A DNA stretch of 40,845 nt from an uncultured Pelagibacteraceae bacterium (GTDB lineage: Bacteria > Pseudomonadota > Alphaproteobacteria > Pelagibacterales > Pelagibacteraceae): assembly GCA_902569785.1 (NCBI GenBank), contig CACFVO010000001.1, forward strand, positions 179,971 to 220,815, written 5' to 3'. Below are positions 24,323-32,131 of the stretch, piece by piece. Positions within the stretch are counted from its first letter, which is position 1. Each line of letters opens with the position of its first letter. Position numbers and translations under genes: made by a program. The notes beneath the pieces were generated by a model. The model had not been told where the DNA came from. It did not search any database and saw nothing but the letters and a program-made list of their open reading frames with translations.

Positions 24323-25761
24323 ATTTTTTGATCGTATTCACCAACTTTTTTAGTTTTTTGAAGCAAATCATCAATAAAAGTAAAAATATTTTTCTTTCTA
24401 ACATCTGATGTAGGACTTTCTACAACAACAACAAGCGACGGTTTGTTTGATGAAGCTCTAATTAAGCCCCACGAACCATCTTCCAAAGAAAATCTAATTC
24501 CATTCACTGTTAACAGTTCTGTAATTGAAAGGTTATCAATTTTAATTTTTGTCATTTTAAGTTCTTGAATTTTTTTGACCATTTCATCTACAACTTTGTA
24601 TTTTTCTTCATCTTTACAAAAGGGAGCCATTGTTGGTGTTTGGAAAGTTTTTGGTAATTCAGCAATGATTTCACTGATTTTGTTATTTTGACCATCTAAT
24701 AGATGACAAACCTGTATTGCTGAATTAATGCCATCATCATAACCATATCCTAAAGGTTGATTAAAAAAGAAATGTCCACTTTTTTCAAAACCTGCTAAAG
24801 CTTTTTCAAAATTTACCTTTCGTTTAATATGTGAGTGACCTGTTTTCCAATAAATTGTTTTACATTGGTTTTCTAAAAGTATCTTATCTTTTGAATAAAG
24901 ACCAGTTGACTTAACATCTACGATAAATTTAGATTTTTTGTGTTTTTTAGATAAATTTCTAGCAATTAATAATCCAATTTTATCTGAATAAATTTCATTT
25001 CCTTTATCATCAATTACTCCACATCTGTCACCATCTCCATCAAAACCAAAACCAATATCAGCATCGTTGTCTTTTACAACTTTAGCTATCTCCTTAAGCA
25101 TTTTAAGATCTTCGGGATTAGGATTGTATTTTGGAAATGACCAGTCTAATTTACAATCTAGTTCTATAACATCACAACCTATACCTTTTAAAATTTCTGG
25201 AGCAAAAATACCTGCTGTGCCATTTCCGCAAGCTACAACTGCTTTTATTTTTTTTTTGATCTTATTTTTTTTGATCAGATCTTCTATATAAATCTTTTTA
25301 AAATTATTAATATTTTTACTGACACCTTCTCCATTAATAAATTTTTTATTAAGTGTAATATCTTTTAATTCTTTCATTTCCTCTGGACCATGTGTTAAGC
25401 CTTTTTTGATTCCCATCTTTACACCTGTCCATCCATTTTCATTATGGCTAGCTGTTATCATTGCTATTGCATCTGAATTCATATTAAACTGAGCAAAATA
25501 AACGGTAGGTGATAGTGAAAGCCCAATATCTTCGACATTACATCCTGTAGATACCAGTCCTTTGCTTAATGCTTTTTTTATATCTTCACTATAAGAGCGA
25601 TAATCATGGCCTACTATTACTCTTGGGTTATTTTTTTTAGTATGATTGATTATTTGAGTTCCTAGACCTCTTCCTAGGTCATTGATTCCTTCTAAATCGA
25701 TGTCCTTCTCAAACAACCATCTAGCATCATACTCTCTAAAACCGTTTGGATTGATTTTCAT
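24319..25761 (-). CDS. Phosphomannomutase/phosphoglucomutase
   Basis: Alpha-D-phosphohexomutase that interconverts hexose 6- and 1-phosphates for sugar nucleotide synthesis. 480 residues in the four-domain layout: FREYDARW start, the active phosphoserine Ser105 in TASHNENGWTG, the metal loop GFDGDGDRCGVID near residue 240, the sugar-binding GFEKSGHFFF, and a C-terminal phosphate-binding loop RASSNKPSLVVVVE. It would supply mannose- or glucose-1-phosphate to the two glycan loci in this window. The neighbouring 186-base gap to nrdA holds the promoter of nrdA and, presumably, that of this gene. PMM versus PGM preference cannot be told from sequence. Confidence 0.93.
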   Translation of the reverse strand: MKINPNGFREYDARWLFEKDIDLEGINDLGRGLGTQIINHTKKNNPRVIVGHDYRSYSEDIKKALSKGLVSTGCNVEDIGLSLSPTVYFAQFNMNSDAIAMITASHNENGWTGVKMGIKKGLTHGPEEMKELKDITLNKKFINGEGVSKNINNFKKIYIEDLIKKNKIKKKIKAVVACGNGTAGIFAPEILKGIGCDVIELDCKLDWSFPKYNPNPEDLKMLKEIAKVVKDNDADIGFGFDGDGDRCGVIDDKGNEIYSDKIGLLIARNLSKKHKKSKFIVDVKSTGLYSKDKILLENQCKTIYWKTGHSHIKRKVNFEKALAGFEKSGHFFFNQPLGYGYDDGINSAIQVCHLLDGQNNKISEIIAELPKTFQTPTMAPFCKDEEKYKVVDEMVKKIQELKMTKIKIDNLSITELLTVNGIRFSLEDGSWGLIRASSNKPSLVVVVESPTSDVRKKNIFTFIDDLLQKTKKVGEYDQKI

Positions 25762-25824
25762 TAATTATAAATACTAAAGAATATAGTGATTTGTTATTAA
25801 ATGTTTATTAACAAAACTTTCCAC

Positions 25825-25853
25825 TTGCTAATTTAATTAAATGTTCTTATAAT
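25825..25853 (+). promoter_or_regulatory. Candidate sigma-70 promoter of nrdAB
   Basis: TTGCTA at 25825-25830 and a perfect TATAAT at 25848-25853 are separated by 17 bases. Transcription would start near 25860, leaving a leader of about 88 bases that holds the two candidate NrdR boxes. A second partial pair (TTGATG 25866-25871, ATAAAT 25889-25894) overlaps the boxes and may be an alternative. Confidence 0.5.
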
Positions 25854-25866
25854 GTTCTATTGATTT

Positions 25867-25913
25867 TGATGTTATATAGTATATTAACATAAATGTAACA
25901 CAACATGTAGTTG
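25867..25913 (+). promoter_or_regulatory. Pair of candidate NrdR boxes
   Basis: Box 2 at 25898-25913 (ACACAACATGTAGTTG) matches 12 of 16 positions of the NrdR consensus acaCwAtATaTwGtgt. Box 1 at 25867-25882 (TGATGTTATATAGTAT) matches 10 of 16, mainly its right half. The conserved G positions (25879, 25910) are exactly 31 bases apart, the three-helical-turn spacing known for NrdR operators before nrd genes. NrdR itself is not in this window. Chance matches in AT-rich sequence cannot be excluded. Confidence 0.45.
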
Positions 25914-25947
25914 TTTTGTTAATAAGTCGTCCAAAAATAAGGATAAT

Positions 25948-27897
25948 ATGAATAAAAACGTATCATTGGCAATAGAGAAAGCTGTCGGTAGCATTAACGA
26001 AAAAAACCATAATGAACCAAAAAATAACGGTCCAAAGAAGCCTGATTTATTTTCTCTATCAGGAGAAACAGAGCTTTTTCAAAATGAGAGAGGCATAACA
26101 ATTAAAATTGATCGATCTAGAGACTCTAATTTAACTGATTTTGGCAAAGCAACACTCAAAGATAGATATTTAGGACAAAGCGAAGGTTTTCAAGATTTAT
26201 TTGCTAGAGTTGCAAGTGTTTACGCTGATGACAATCTTCATGCTCAAAGAATTTATAATTACATTAGCAATCTATGGTTTATGCCAGCAACTCCTGTTTT
26301 GTCAAATGGCGGAACTGAAAGAGGTTTGCCAATTTCTTGTTTTTTAAATGAAGCAAATGACAGCTTAGAGGGAATCACAAACTTATGGGAAGAAAATGTT
26401 TGGTTAGCAGCTAGAGGAGGAGGAATTGGAAGTTATTGGGGGAACTTGAGATCTATAGGAGAAAAAATAGGTAAAGTAGGTAAAACTTCCGGGATAATTC
26501 CTTTTATTAAAGTTATGGATTCTTTAACTTTGGCTATCAGTCAAGGTTCTTTAAGAAGAGGATCGGCAGCTTGTTATTTACAAATTGATCATCCAGAAAT
26601 AGAAGAATTTATTGAAATGCGAAGACCAACAGGAGGAGACGTTAATAGAAGATCTTTAAATTTACATCATGGTGTTTTAGTAACAGATGATTTTATGAGA
26701 GCTGTAGAAACCGATGGTCAATGGGCACTTCGTAGTCCTTATGATGGAACTGTTCAATCAACTCTTCCAGCAAGAAACTTATGGATTAGACTTTTAACAG
26801 CAAGAATTGAAACAGGTGAACCTTATATTGTGTACATTGATACAGTTAATAGACAAATACCTCAACATCATAAGCTTGCAGGCTTAAAAGTTAAAACATC
26901 AAATCTTTGTAGTGAAATTACCCTTCCAACTGGAATGGACAATGACGGTCAACAAAGAACAGCAGTTTGTTGCCTATCATCTTTGAATATTGATACATAC
27001 GATCAGTGGAAAGATGACTCTCAATTTATAGAAGATGTCATGAGATTTTTAGATAATGTTATGACTGATTTTATTAATAGAGCTCCAGATGAATTTGCTC
27101 ATGCAAAATATTCTGCTATGAGAGAAAGAAGTGTTGGTCTTGGAGTTATGGGATTGCATTCTTTTTTTCAACAAAAAAATATTCCTTTTGGCTCTGTTAT
27201 GAGCAAAGTTTGGAATAAGAAGATATTTAAAAATATTCAAGAAAAAGTGGACGCCGCCTCTGTATCTCTGGCAGAAGAGAGAGGGTCATGTCCAGATGCA
27301 GAAGAATATGGAATTAAAGAAAGGTTTTCTAACAAAACAGCTATAGCTCCTACAGCTTCTATCTCGATTATTTGTGGTGGATCTTCCCCAGGAATTGAAC
27401 CAATTGCAGCTAATAGCTATACACATAAGACTTTATCGGGTTCTTTCAACGTAAGAAATAAATATTTAAAAAAGATCCTTCAAAAATACAAAAAAGATAC
27501 AGATGAGGTTTGGTCAAGCATTACAACTAATCAAGGCTCTGTTTCGCATTTGAATTTTTTAACTGCTGAGGAAAAAGATACTTTTAAAACAGCTTTTGAG
27601 ATTGACCAAAGATGGATTGTGGAGCTGGGTGCAGATAGAACTCCTCATATCTCTCAAGCCCAATCTATAAACGTTTTTGTACCAGCTGATATACATAAAA
27701 AAGAACTGCACGAAATTCACTTTCAAGCTTGGAAAAAAGGCCTTAAAAGCCTTTACTACTGTAGATCTAAATCTATTCAAAGAGCAGAAAATGTACAAGC
27801 TGGATCTTCAACAGATGTGACTAAAAATGTTTATTCGAAAGAACGAGAATCAAATAATAAAGATAATAACTATGAGGAGTGTTTATCATGTCAGTAG
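25948..27897 (+). CDS. nrdA: Class Ia ribonucleotide reductase large subunit, lacking an ATP-cone
   Basis: Reduces ribonucleoside diphosphates to deoxynucleotides. 649 residues against about 760 in E. coli; the N-terminal ATP-cone is absent and the first 60 residues are charged and low-complexity. The redox pair is Cys131 (LPISCFL) and Cys342 (AVCCLSSLN), the radical cysteine Cys321 with Asn319 and Glu323 (SNLCSEI), the radical-path tyrosines in SLYYCRSKS, and the C-terminal shuttle pair in EECLSCQ. All catalytic parts are intact. An AAGGA sequence lies 4 bases before the ATG. It overlaps nrdB by 10 bases. Allosteric control of overall activity must be lost or lie elsewhere; specificity control should remain. 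Confidence 0.95.
   Translation: MNKNVSLAIEKAVGSINEKNHNEPKNNGPKKPDLFSLSGETELFQNERGITIKIDRSRDSNLTDFGKATLKDRYLGQSEGFQDLFARVASVYADDNLHAQRIYNYISNLWFMPATPVLSNGGTERGLPISCFLNEANDSLEGITNLWEENVWLAARGGGIGSYWGNLRSIGEKIGKVGKTSGIIPFIKVMDSLTLAISQGSLRRGSAACYLQIDHPEIEEFIEMRRPTGGDVNRRSLNLHHGVLVTDDFMRAVETDGQWALRSPYDGTVQSTLPARNLWIRLLTARIETGEPYIVYIDTVNRQIPQHHKLAGLKVKTSNLCSEITLPTGMDNDGQQRTAVCCLSSLNIDTYDQWKDDSQFIEDVMRFLDNVMTDFINRAPDEFAHAKYSAMRERSVGLGVMGLHSFFQQKNIPFGSVMSKVWNKKIFKNIQEKVDAASVSLAEERGSCPDAEEYGIKERFSNKTAIAPTASISIICGGSSPGIEPIAANSYTHKTLSGSFNVRNKYLKKILQKYKKDTDEVWSSITTNQGSVSHLNFLTAEEKDTFKTAFEIDQRWIVELGADRTPHISQAQSINVFVPADIHKKELHEIHFQAWKKGLKSLYYCRSKSIQRAENVQAGSSTDVTKNVYSKERESNNKDNNYEECLSCQ
27874..27879 (+). 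promoter_or_regulatory. Ribosome-binding site of nrdB
   Basis: GAGGAG lies inside the last codons of nrdA, 8 bases before the ATG at 27888. It decides the nrdB start, because the alternative upstream TTG at 27879 has no such spacing. One of very few strong Shine-Dalgarno sequences in this window. Confidence 0.7.
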
Positions 27898-28895
27898 CAG
27901 AAAAAGTTAAGCCAGGAATAATTCAACCCAAAAAAATGGGTTTGTTAGTAGAAAACCCAGTTTATAAACCATTTAGATACCCTTGGTGTTACGATGCTTG
28001 GTTAACTCAACAAAGAATTCATTGGTTGCCAGAAGAAGTACCTCTTGGTGACGATGTTAAAGATTGGCAAAAAAACCTAACTAAAGAAGAAAAAAATCTT
28101 TTAACGCATATATTTAGATTTTTTACTCAAGCGGATGTAGAAGTAAACAATTGTTATTTAAGACATTACACTACTGTTTTTAAACCAACCGAGGTTTTAA
28201 TGATGATGACAGCCTTTGCTGCAATGGAAACAGTTCATATCGCTGCATACTCTCATCTATTAGATACAATTGGTATGCCTGAAACCGAGTACTCCGCATT
28301 CTTACAATATAAAGAAATGAAAGATAAATACGATTATATGCAAGGCTTTGATGTTAAATCAAAACATAATATTGCAATGACAATGGCTGTATTTTCTGCT
28401 TTCACAGAAGGACTTCAACTTTTTGCAAGTTTTGCAATACTTTTAAATTTTCCGAGATTTAACAAGATGAAAGGAATGGGCCAAATAGTAACATGGTCCG
28501 TAAGAGATGAAACCTTACATTGTAACTCTATGATTAGATTATTTAGAGATTTTATTAAAGAAGAACCACAAATCTGGAATGATAAACTTAAAAAAGAAAT
28601 AGTTGATGCGTGTAAAACTATTGTAACACACGAAGATGCATTTATTGATTTAGCTTTTCAAATGGGTCCTCTGGAAGGTTTAACGGCAAACCAAATTAAG
28701 CAGTACATTAGATTTATTGGAAATAGAAGACTCGAGCAATTAGGTCTTGATCCAATTTATGATGTTAAGAAAAACCCTTTAACATGGTTAGACACAATGT
28801 TAAACGGAGTAGAACACATGAACTTCTTTGAAGGTAGAGCTACAGAGTACTCTAAAGCTTCTACTAGAGGCACATGGGGTGAAGTTTTTGCTTAA
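27888..28895 (+). CDS. nrdB: Class Ia ribonucleotide reductase small subunit
   Basis: Ferritin-like radical-generating subunit, 335 residues from the ATG at 27888. All six metal ligands are present: Asp83, Glu114, His117, Glu174, Glu208 and His211, and the radical tyrosine Tyr121 follows in AMETVHIAAYSHLL. This matches classic diiron-tyrosyl NrdB and not the class Ie type with altered ligands. The N-terminus shows no ATP-cone. The C-terminal tail ends in WGEVFA, close to the peptide that binds NrdA. Overlaps nrdA by 10 bases, hence coupled translation and near-equal amounts. Confidence 0.96.
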   Translation: MSVAEKVKPGIIQPKKMGLLVENPVYKPFRYPWCYDAWLTQQRIHWLPEEVPLGDDVKDWQKNLTKEEKNLLTHIFRFFTQADVEVNNCYLRHYTTVFKPTEVLMMMTAFAAMETVHIAAYSHLLDTIGMPETEYSAFLQYKEMKDKYDYMQGFDVKSKHNIAMTMAVFSAFTEGLQLFASFAILLNFPRFNKMKGMGQIVTWSVRDETLHCNSMIRLFRDFIKEEPQIWNDKLKKEIVDACKTIVTHEDAFIDLAFQMGPLEGLTANQIKQYIRFIGNRRLEQLGLDPIYDVKKNPLTWLDTMLNGVEHMNFFEGRATEYSKASTRGTWGEVFA

Positions 28896-28954
28896 TAAAA
28901 ACATCTAAAATTTAGTTTTACTTTTCCTAATTAAATAAAGTATCATGATTCTTA

Positions 28955-29704
28955 ATGAACATGGTTGTCAAGCACTATGATGCTAAATTCAAAAAAAAAT
29001 TCAATCCTAAAGTCGGTTTAATAACATTGTCGACAGACCAAACTATTGAAAATGATTTTCAAAATATTTGTAGTAATTTACCAGTAGATATTTTTATAAA
29101 TCGTATTCATAATAAAAATCCTTTAACAAAAGAAAATCTTTTAAAAATGGCAGAAGATTTAGCTTCTGTAACAAAAAAAATACTTCCTGATGAAAAATTA
29201 AATACGATCGCATATGGTTGCACCTCTGGAACTATAGCTATTGGAGAAGATAGTGTAAAAGAAAAGATATTATCAGTTAAACCTGGTAGTTATGTTACAA
29301 CTCCAGTAACTTCTGCAATTAAAGCTTTTAAACTAATGAATGTAAAAAAAATTGCTTTACTTACTCCATATCCAGATGAGATAAACAAAACAATTCAAGA
29401 ATATTTTACCAAAAAGAATATTGAAGTTTTATCATTTGCTAGTTTAAATTTAAATTTAGACTCGGAGTTTGCTAATGTTGACCCAAATTATATTTTAGAA
29501 ATATCATCAAAGTTAGAAACAAAAAATGCAGACGCATTATTTATATCTTGTACAGCTTTACCAGTTCTGAATATTCTTGATAAATTAGAACTAACAATAA
29601 AAAGACCGGTATTTTCAAGTAATCAAACTTTAATTTGGGATACGATAAGATCAATTGGGTATAAGTCTCCGATAAAAGGATATGGAAAACTTTTAGAAAA
29701 TTAA
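28955..29704 (+). CDS. EutA-like Asp/Glu racemase-fold protein
   Basis: 249-residue member of the Asp/Glu racemase, maleate isomerase and arylmalonate decarboxylase superfamily. Both active cysteines are there: Cys89 in IAYGCTSGT and Cys199 in FISCTALP. GLITLSTDQTIENDF at the start and RPVFSSNQTLIWD near the end match proteins annotated EutA in ectoine-degradation clusters, where EutA sits beside the hydrolase EutD. Here the next gene is a DoeA/EutD-like hydrolase with no gap. The reaction of EutA is not firmly known; an isomerase or racemase of a small acid is expected. 59 bases separate it from nrdB, probably a new transcription unit. Confidence 0.8.
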   Translation: MNMVVKHYDAKFKKKFNPKVGLITLSTDQTIENDFQNICSNLPVDIFINRIHNKNPLTKENLLKMAEDLASVTKKILPDEKLNTIAYGCTSGTIAIGEDSVKEKILSVKPGSYVTTPVTSAIKAFKLMNVKKIALLTPYPDEINKTIQEYFTKKNIEVLSFASLNLNLDSEFANVDPNYILEISSKLETKNADALFISCTALPVLNILDKLELTIKRPVFSSNQTLIWDTIRSIGYKSPIKGYGKLLEN

Positions 29705-30871
29705 ATGCTTTTTGAAAAACAAGAATACGAAGATCGCTTAAAAAAAGTAAAGATCAATATGCAAAAAAAAGGTATTGATCTATTAGTTTCCCATGACCCA
29801 GCAAACATGAACTATCTAACTGGTTATGATGCTTGGTCTTTCTATTATGCTCAATGTGTTTTAGTTCATATAAATGAAGACGAGCCTATTTGTTTTGTAA
29901 GAGCACAAGATGTAGGAGGCGCGTATATAAAGACATATCTGAAAGATAAAAATATTATTGAGTATGATGAAAAGTACATCCACACTTGGCCACTTCATCC
30001 TTATCAATATTTAGTGGAAATAATCAAAAAAAGAAAATGGGATAATCTTAATATAGGTTTAGAAATGGACAGCCATTACTTCACTGCATTTTGTTACGAA
30101 ACAATAAAAAAAGGGTTACCAAACGCAAAACTTAAGGATGCTGAACGATTAGTGAATTGGGTAAGAGTTGTCAAATCAAATGCAGAAATTAAATTAATGG
30201 AGTCAGCAGCTCGTATAGTTGAGAGTGGAATGAAAATGGCTTTTAAAAGTATCAATCCCGGTGTAAGACAATGTGATGCCGTGGCAGATATTCAAAAGGC
30301 TTTATTTAACGGCACAAAAGAATTTGGGGGAGACTACCCAAGTATTGCAACTTTGTTACCGTCAGGTAAGGGAACTTCAGCATCCCATTTAACATCAACA
30401 GATGAGAAATTTGTTTCAGGCGAGGCAACAATTATTGAAATTGCTGGTGCATACAAAAGATACCATTGTCCCATGGCTCGTACGGTTTTATTAGGTAAAA
30501 AAGATCAAAGGAAGATTGATACAATGAAAGCCACTAACGAAGCATTAGACGCAGGCATTGCAGTAGCTAAATCTGGCAATACCGTTGATCATATAGCTCA
30601 AAAATTTTGGGGAATTTTAGACAAATATAAGATTAAAAAAGACTCTAGAACAGGATATTCAATAGGGATTGGCTACCCACCAGATTGGGGAGAGCAAACT
30701 TTTAATATATCAAAAGGCGATAAAACTATTTTACAACCTAACGTTACTTTTCATATGATTGCAGTTATGCAATTTGGTGATTGGGGTGTAGAAGCCAGTG
30801 AAGCGGTGAGAGTAACAGAAACAGGTTCAGAATTATTTTGCAATTTATCTAGAGAATTACATATTAAATAA
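29705..30871 (+). CDS. doeA: DoeA/EutD-like M24-fold hydrolase without metal ligands (ectoine hydrolase family)
   Basis: 388 residues with a creatinase-like N-terminal domain and an M24 pita-bread C-terminal domain. The metal ligands of aminopeptidase P are missing: the canonical D-x-G ... D-I-T-R-T region reads EIAGAYKRYHCPMART (245-260), and the last block has DWGVEASEAV instead of a metal-binding E-x-G. This is the pattern of ectoine hydrolase, which is metal independent; KDSRTGYSIGIGYPPDWGE (312-330) and HLTSTDEKF also match that family as I recall it. Expected reaction: opening the ring of ectoine or a similar cyclic amidine. Its ATG follows the EutA-like stop without a spacer. Annotation as a peptidase would be wrong on residues; the exact substrate is inferred. 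Confidence 0.78.
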   Translation: MLFEKQEYEDRLKKVKINMQKKGIDLLVSHDPANMNYLTGYDAWSFYYAQCVLVHINEDEPICFVRAQDVGGAYIKTYLKDKNIIEYDEKYIHTWPLHPYQYLVEIIKKRKWDNLNIGLEMDSHYFTAFCYETIKKGLPNAKLKDAERLVNWVRVVKSNAEIKLMESAARIVESGMKMAFKSINPGVRQCDAVADIQKALFNGTKEFGGDYPSIATLLPSGKGTSASHLTSTDEKFVSGEATIIEIAGAYKRYHCPMARTVLLGKKDQRKIDTMKATNEALDAGIAVAKSGNTVDHIAQKFWGILDKYKIKKDSRTGYSIGIGYPPDWGEQTFNISKGDKTILQPNVTFHMIAVMQFGDWGVEASEAVRVTETGSELFCNLSRELHIK

Positions 30872-30918
30872 TAAAAACCTTGAAATAAATTTTCTTAAAT
30901 GCTTTAAATAATCATTAT

Positions 30919-32013
30919 ATGACGTCTTCAAAAAGCTTTGTAAAATTTGATAAAGTAGACAAAAGTTATGATGGTAAAGTTTTAGTCGTTAAAGACTTGA
31001 ATCTTGATATCAACGAAGGTGAATTTATTACAATGCTGGGACCATCTGGCTCAGGAAAAACAACTTGCTTAATGATGTTAGCAGGTTTTGAAACACCAAC
31101 TAACGGTGAAATTTATTTAGACTCAAAACCTATTTCTAGAATTCCTCCACACAAAAGAGGAATAGGAATGGTTTTTCAAAATTACGCTTTATTTCCTCAT
31201 CTGACAGTTTATGAAAATTTAGCTTTTCCTTTAAAAGTTAGAAAGCTCTTAAAAGATGATATTGATAAAAAAGTTGATAAAGCTTTATCTATGGTTTCTT
31301 TATCTGGATTTGAAAAAAGAATGCCTAATCAACTTTCAGGCGGGCAACAGCAAAGAGTTGCTGTTGCAAGATCTCTAGTATTTGACCCTCAATTAGTTTT
31401 AATGGATGAACCATTAGGAGCTTTAGATAAAAATTTAAGAGAAAGTATGCAGTATGAGATTAAACACATTCATGAAAATATTGGTGTAACTGTAGTTTAT
31501 GTTACTCATGATCAAAGCGAAGCTCTTACTATGTCTAGTAGAATTGCAGTTTTTAATGAAGGAAAAGTGCAACAACTATCTAGTCCAGATAAATTATACG
31601 AAGAACCTGTAAATTCATTTGTTGCAGGGTTTATAGGAGAGAATAATACCTTTTCTGGACAAGTTACAGATATCTCAGGGGGTAAATGTAAAGTTAAATT
31701 AGATACTGGCGCTGAAATAATTTCTAATCCTATAAGGGTAAAAACAAAAGGAGAAAAAACTAAAGTTTCTTTAAGACCTGAGAGGGCGATAATAGATCCT
31801 GAAGAAAAAATGGATAATAAATATAAAGGAAAAATAGAGGAAGTTATTTACCATGGAGATCATGCAAGAGTTAGATTAAATTTGTTGGGCAACAAAGAAT
31901 TTATTTTAAAAGTTCCAAACAGCTCTGCTAGAATGGACATAAAACCAGGTAATGATATTAAAGTTGGCTGGAACAGCCATGATGCTAGGGCTTTAGACCC
32001 GAAATCAATCTGA
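30919..32013 (+). CDS. ABC importer ATPase, PotA-type
   Basis: 364 residues: nucleotide-binding domain with Walker A GPSGSGKTT (41-49), Q-loop Gln87, signature LSGGQQQR (139-146), Walker B LVLMDEP (159-165) and the H-loop His in YVTHDQSEALT. A C-terminal TOBE-type region (about 245-364) is present. It is 47 bases after the DoeA-like gene and begins the transport part of the run. PotA-type ATPases serve polyamine and related small cationic or zwitterionic solutes. The stop codon lies in the loop of a small perfect hairpin. Confidence 0.92.
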   Translation: MTSSKSFVKFDKVDKSYDGKVLVVKDLNLDINEGEFITMLGPSGSGKTTCLMMLAGFETPTNGEIYLDSKPISRIPPHKRGIGMVFQNYALFPHLTVYENLAFPLKVRKLLKDDIDKKVDKALSMVSLSGFEKRMPNQLSGGQQQRVAVARSLVFDPQLVLMDEPLGALDKNLRESMQYEIKHIHENIGVTVVYVTHDQSEALTMSSRIAVFNEGKVQQLSSPDKLYEEPVNSFVAGFIGENNTFSGQVTDISGGKCKVKLDTGAEIISNPIRVKTKGEKTKVSLRPERAIIDPEEKMDNKYKGKIEEVIYHGDHARVRLNLLGNKEFILKVPNSSARMDIKPGNDIKVGWNSHDARALDPKSI

Positions 32014-32021
32014 GATTGATT
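32003..32021 (+). repeat. Inverted repeat with potA-type stop codon in its loop
   Basis: Perfect 8-base stem AATCAATC (32003-32010) and GATTGATT (32014-32021) with the stop codon TGA (32011-32013) as the loop. No U-run follows, so it is not a standard terminator; it may stabilise the ATPase transcript 3' end or be chance. Confidence 0.5.
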
Positions 32022-32068
32022 CATTCAAAAAATCCTAATTTTAAACAATAATTAGCTTAAATCAGAGG

Positions 32069-32097
32069 TTGACTTAATTTTTGTTAATTGTTGTAAT
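32069..32097 (+). promoter_or_regulatory. Candidate sigma-70 promoter of the binding-protein gene
   Basis: TTGACT (32069-32074) and TGTAAT (32092-32097) are 17 bases apart, each 5 of 6 to consensus. Start near 32104, about 28 bases before the ATG at 32132. This would let the binding protein be made in excess over the ATPase. Confidence 0.6.
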
Positions 32098-32105
32098 AAA
32101 AATTA

Positions 32106-32120
32106 TTAAACGTTTAAACG
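32106..32120 (+). promoter_or_regulatory. Palindrome in the 5' leader, candidate operator
   Basis: TTAAACGTTTAA (32106-32117) and CGTTTAAACG (32111-32120) are overlapping perfect palindromes. AAACGTTT is the core of many LacI/GalR-family operators (for example PurR). They lie between the predicted start site and the AAGGGG ribosome-binding sequence (32121-32126), a good position for repression by a bound protein. Confidence 0.4.
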
Positions 32121-32131
32121 AAGGGGAACAA

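Noticed and set aside
28896-28954. CTAAAATTTAG palindrome after nrdB as a terminator
   Set aside because: Short A/T stem, expected by chance in such AT-rich sequence.
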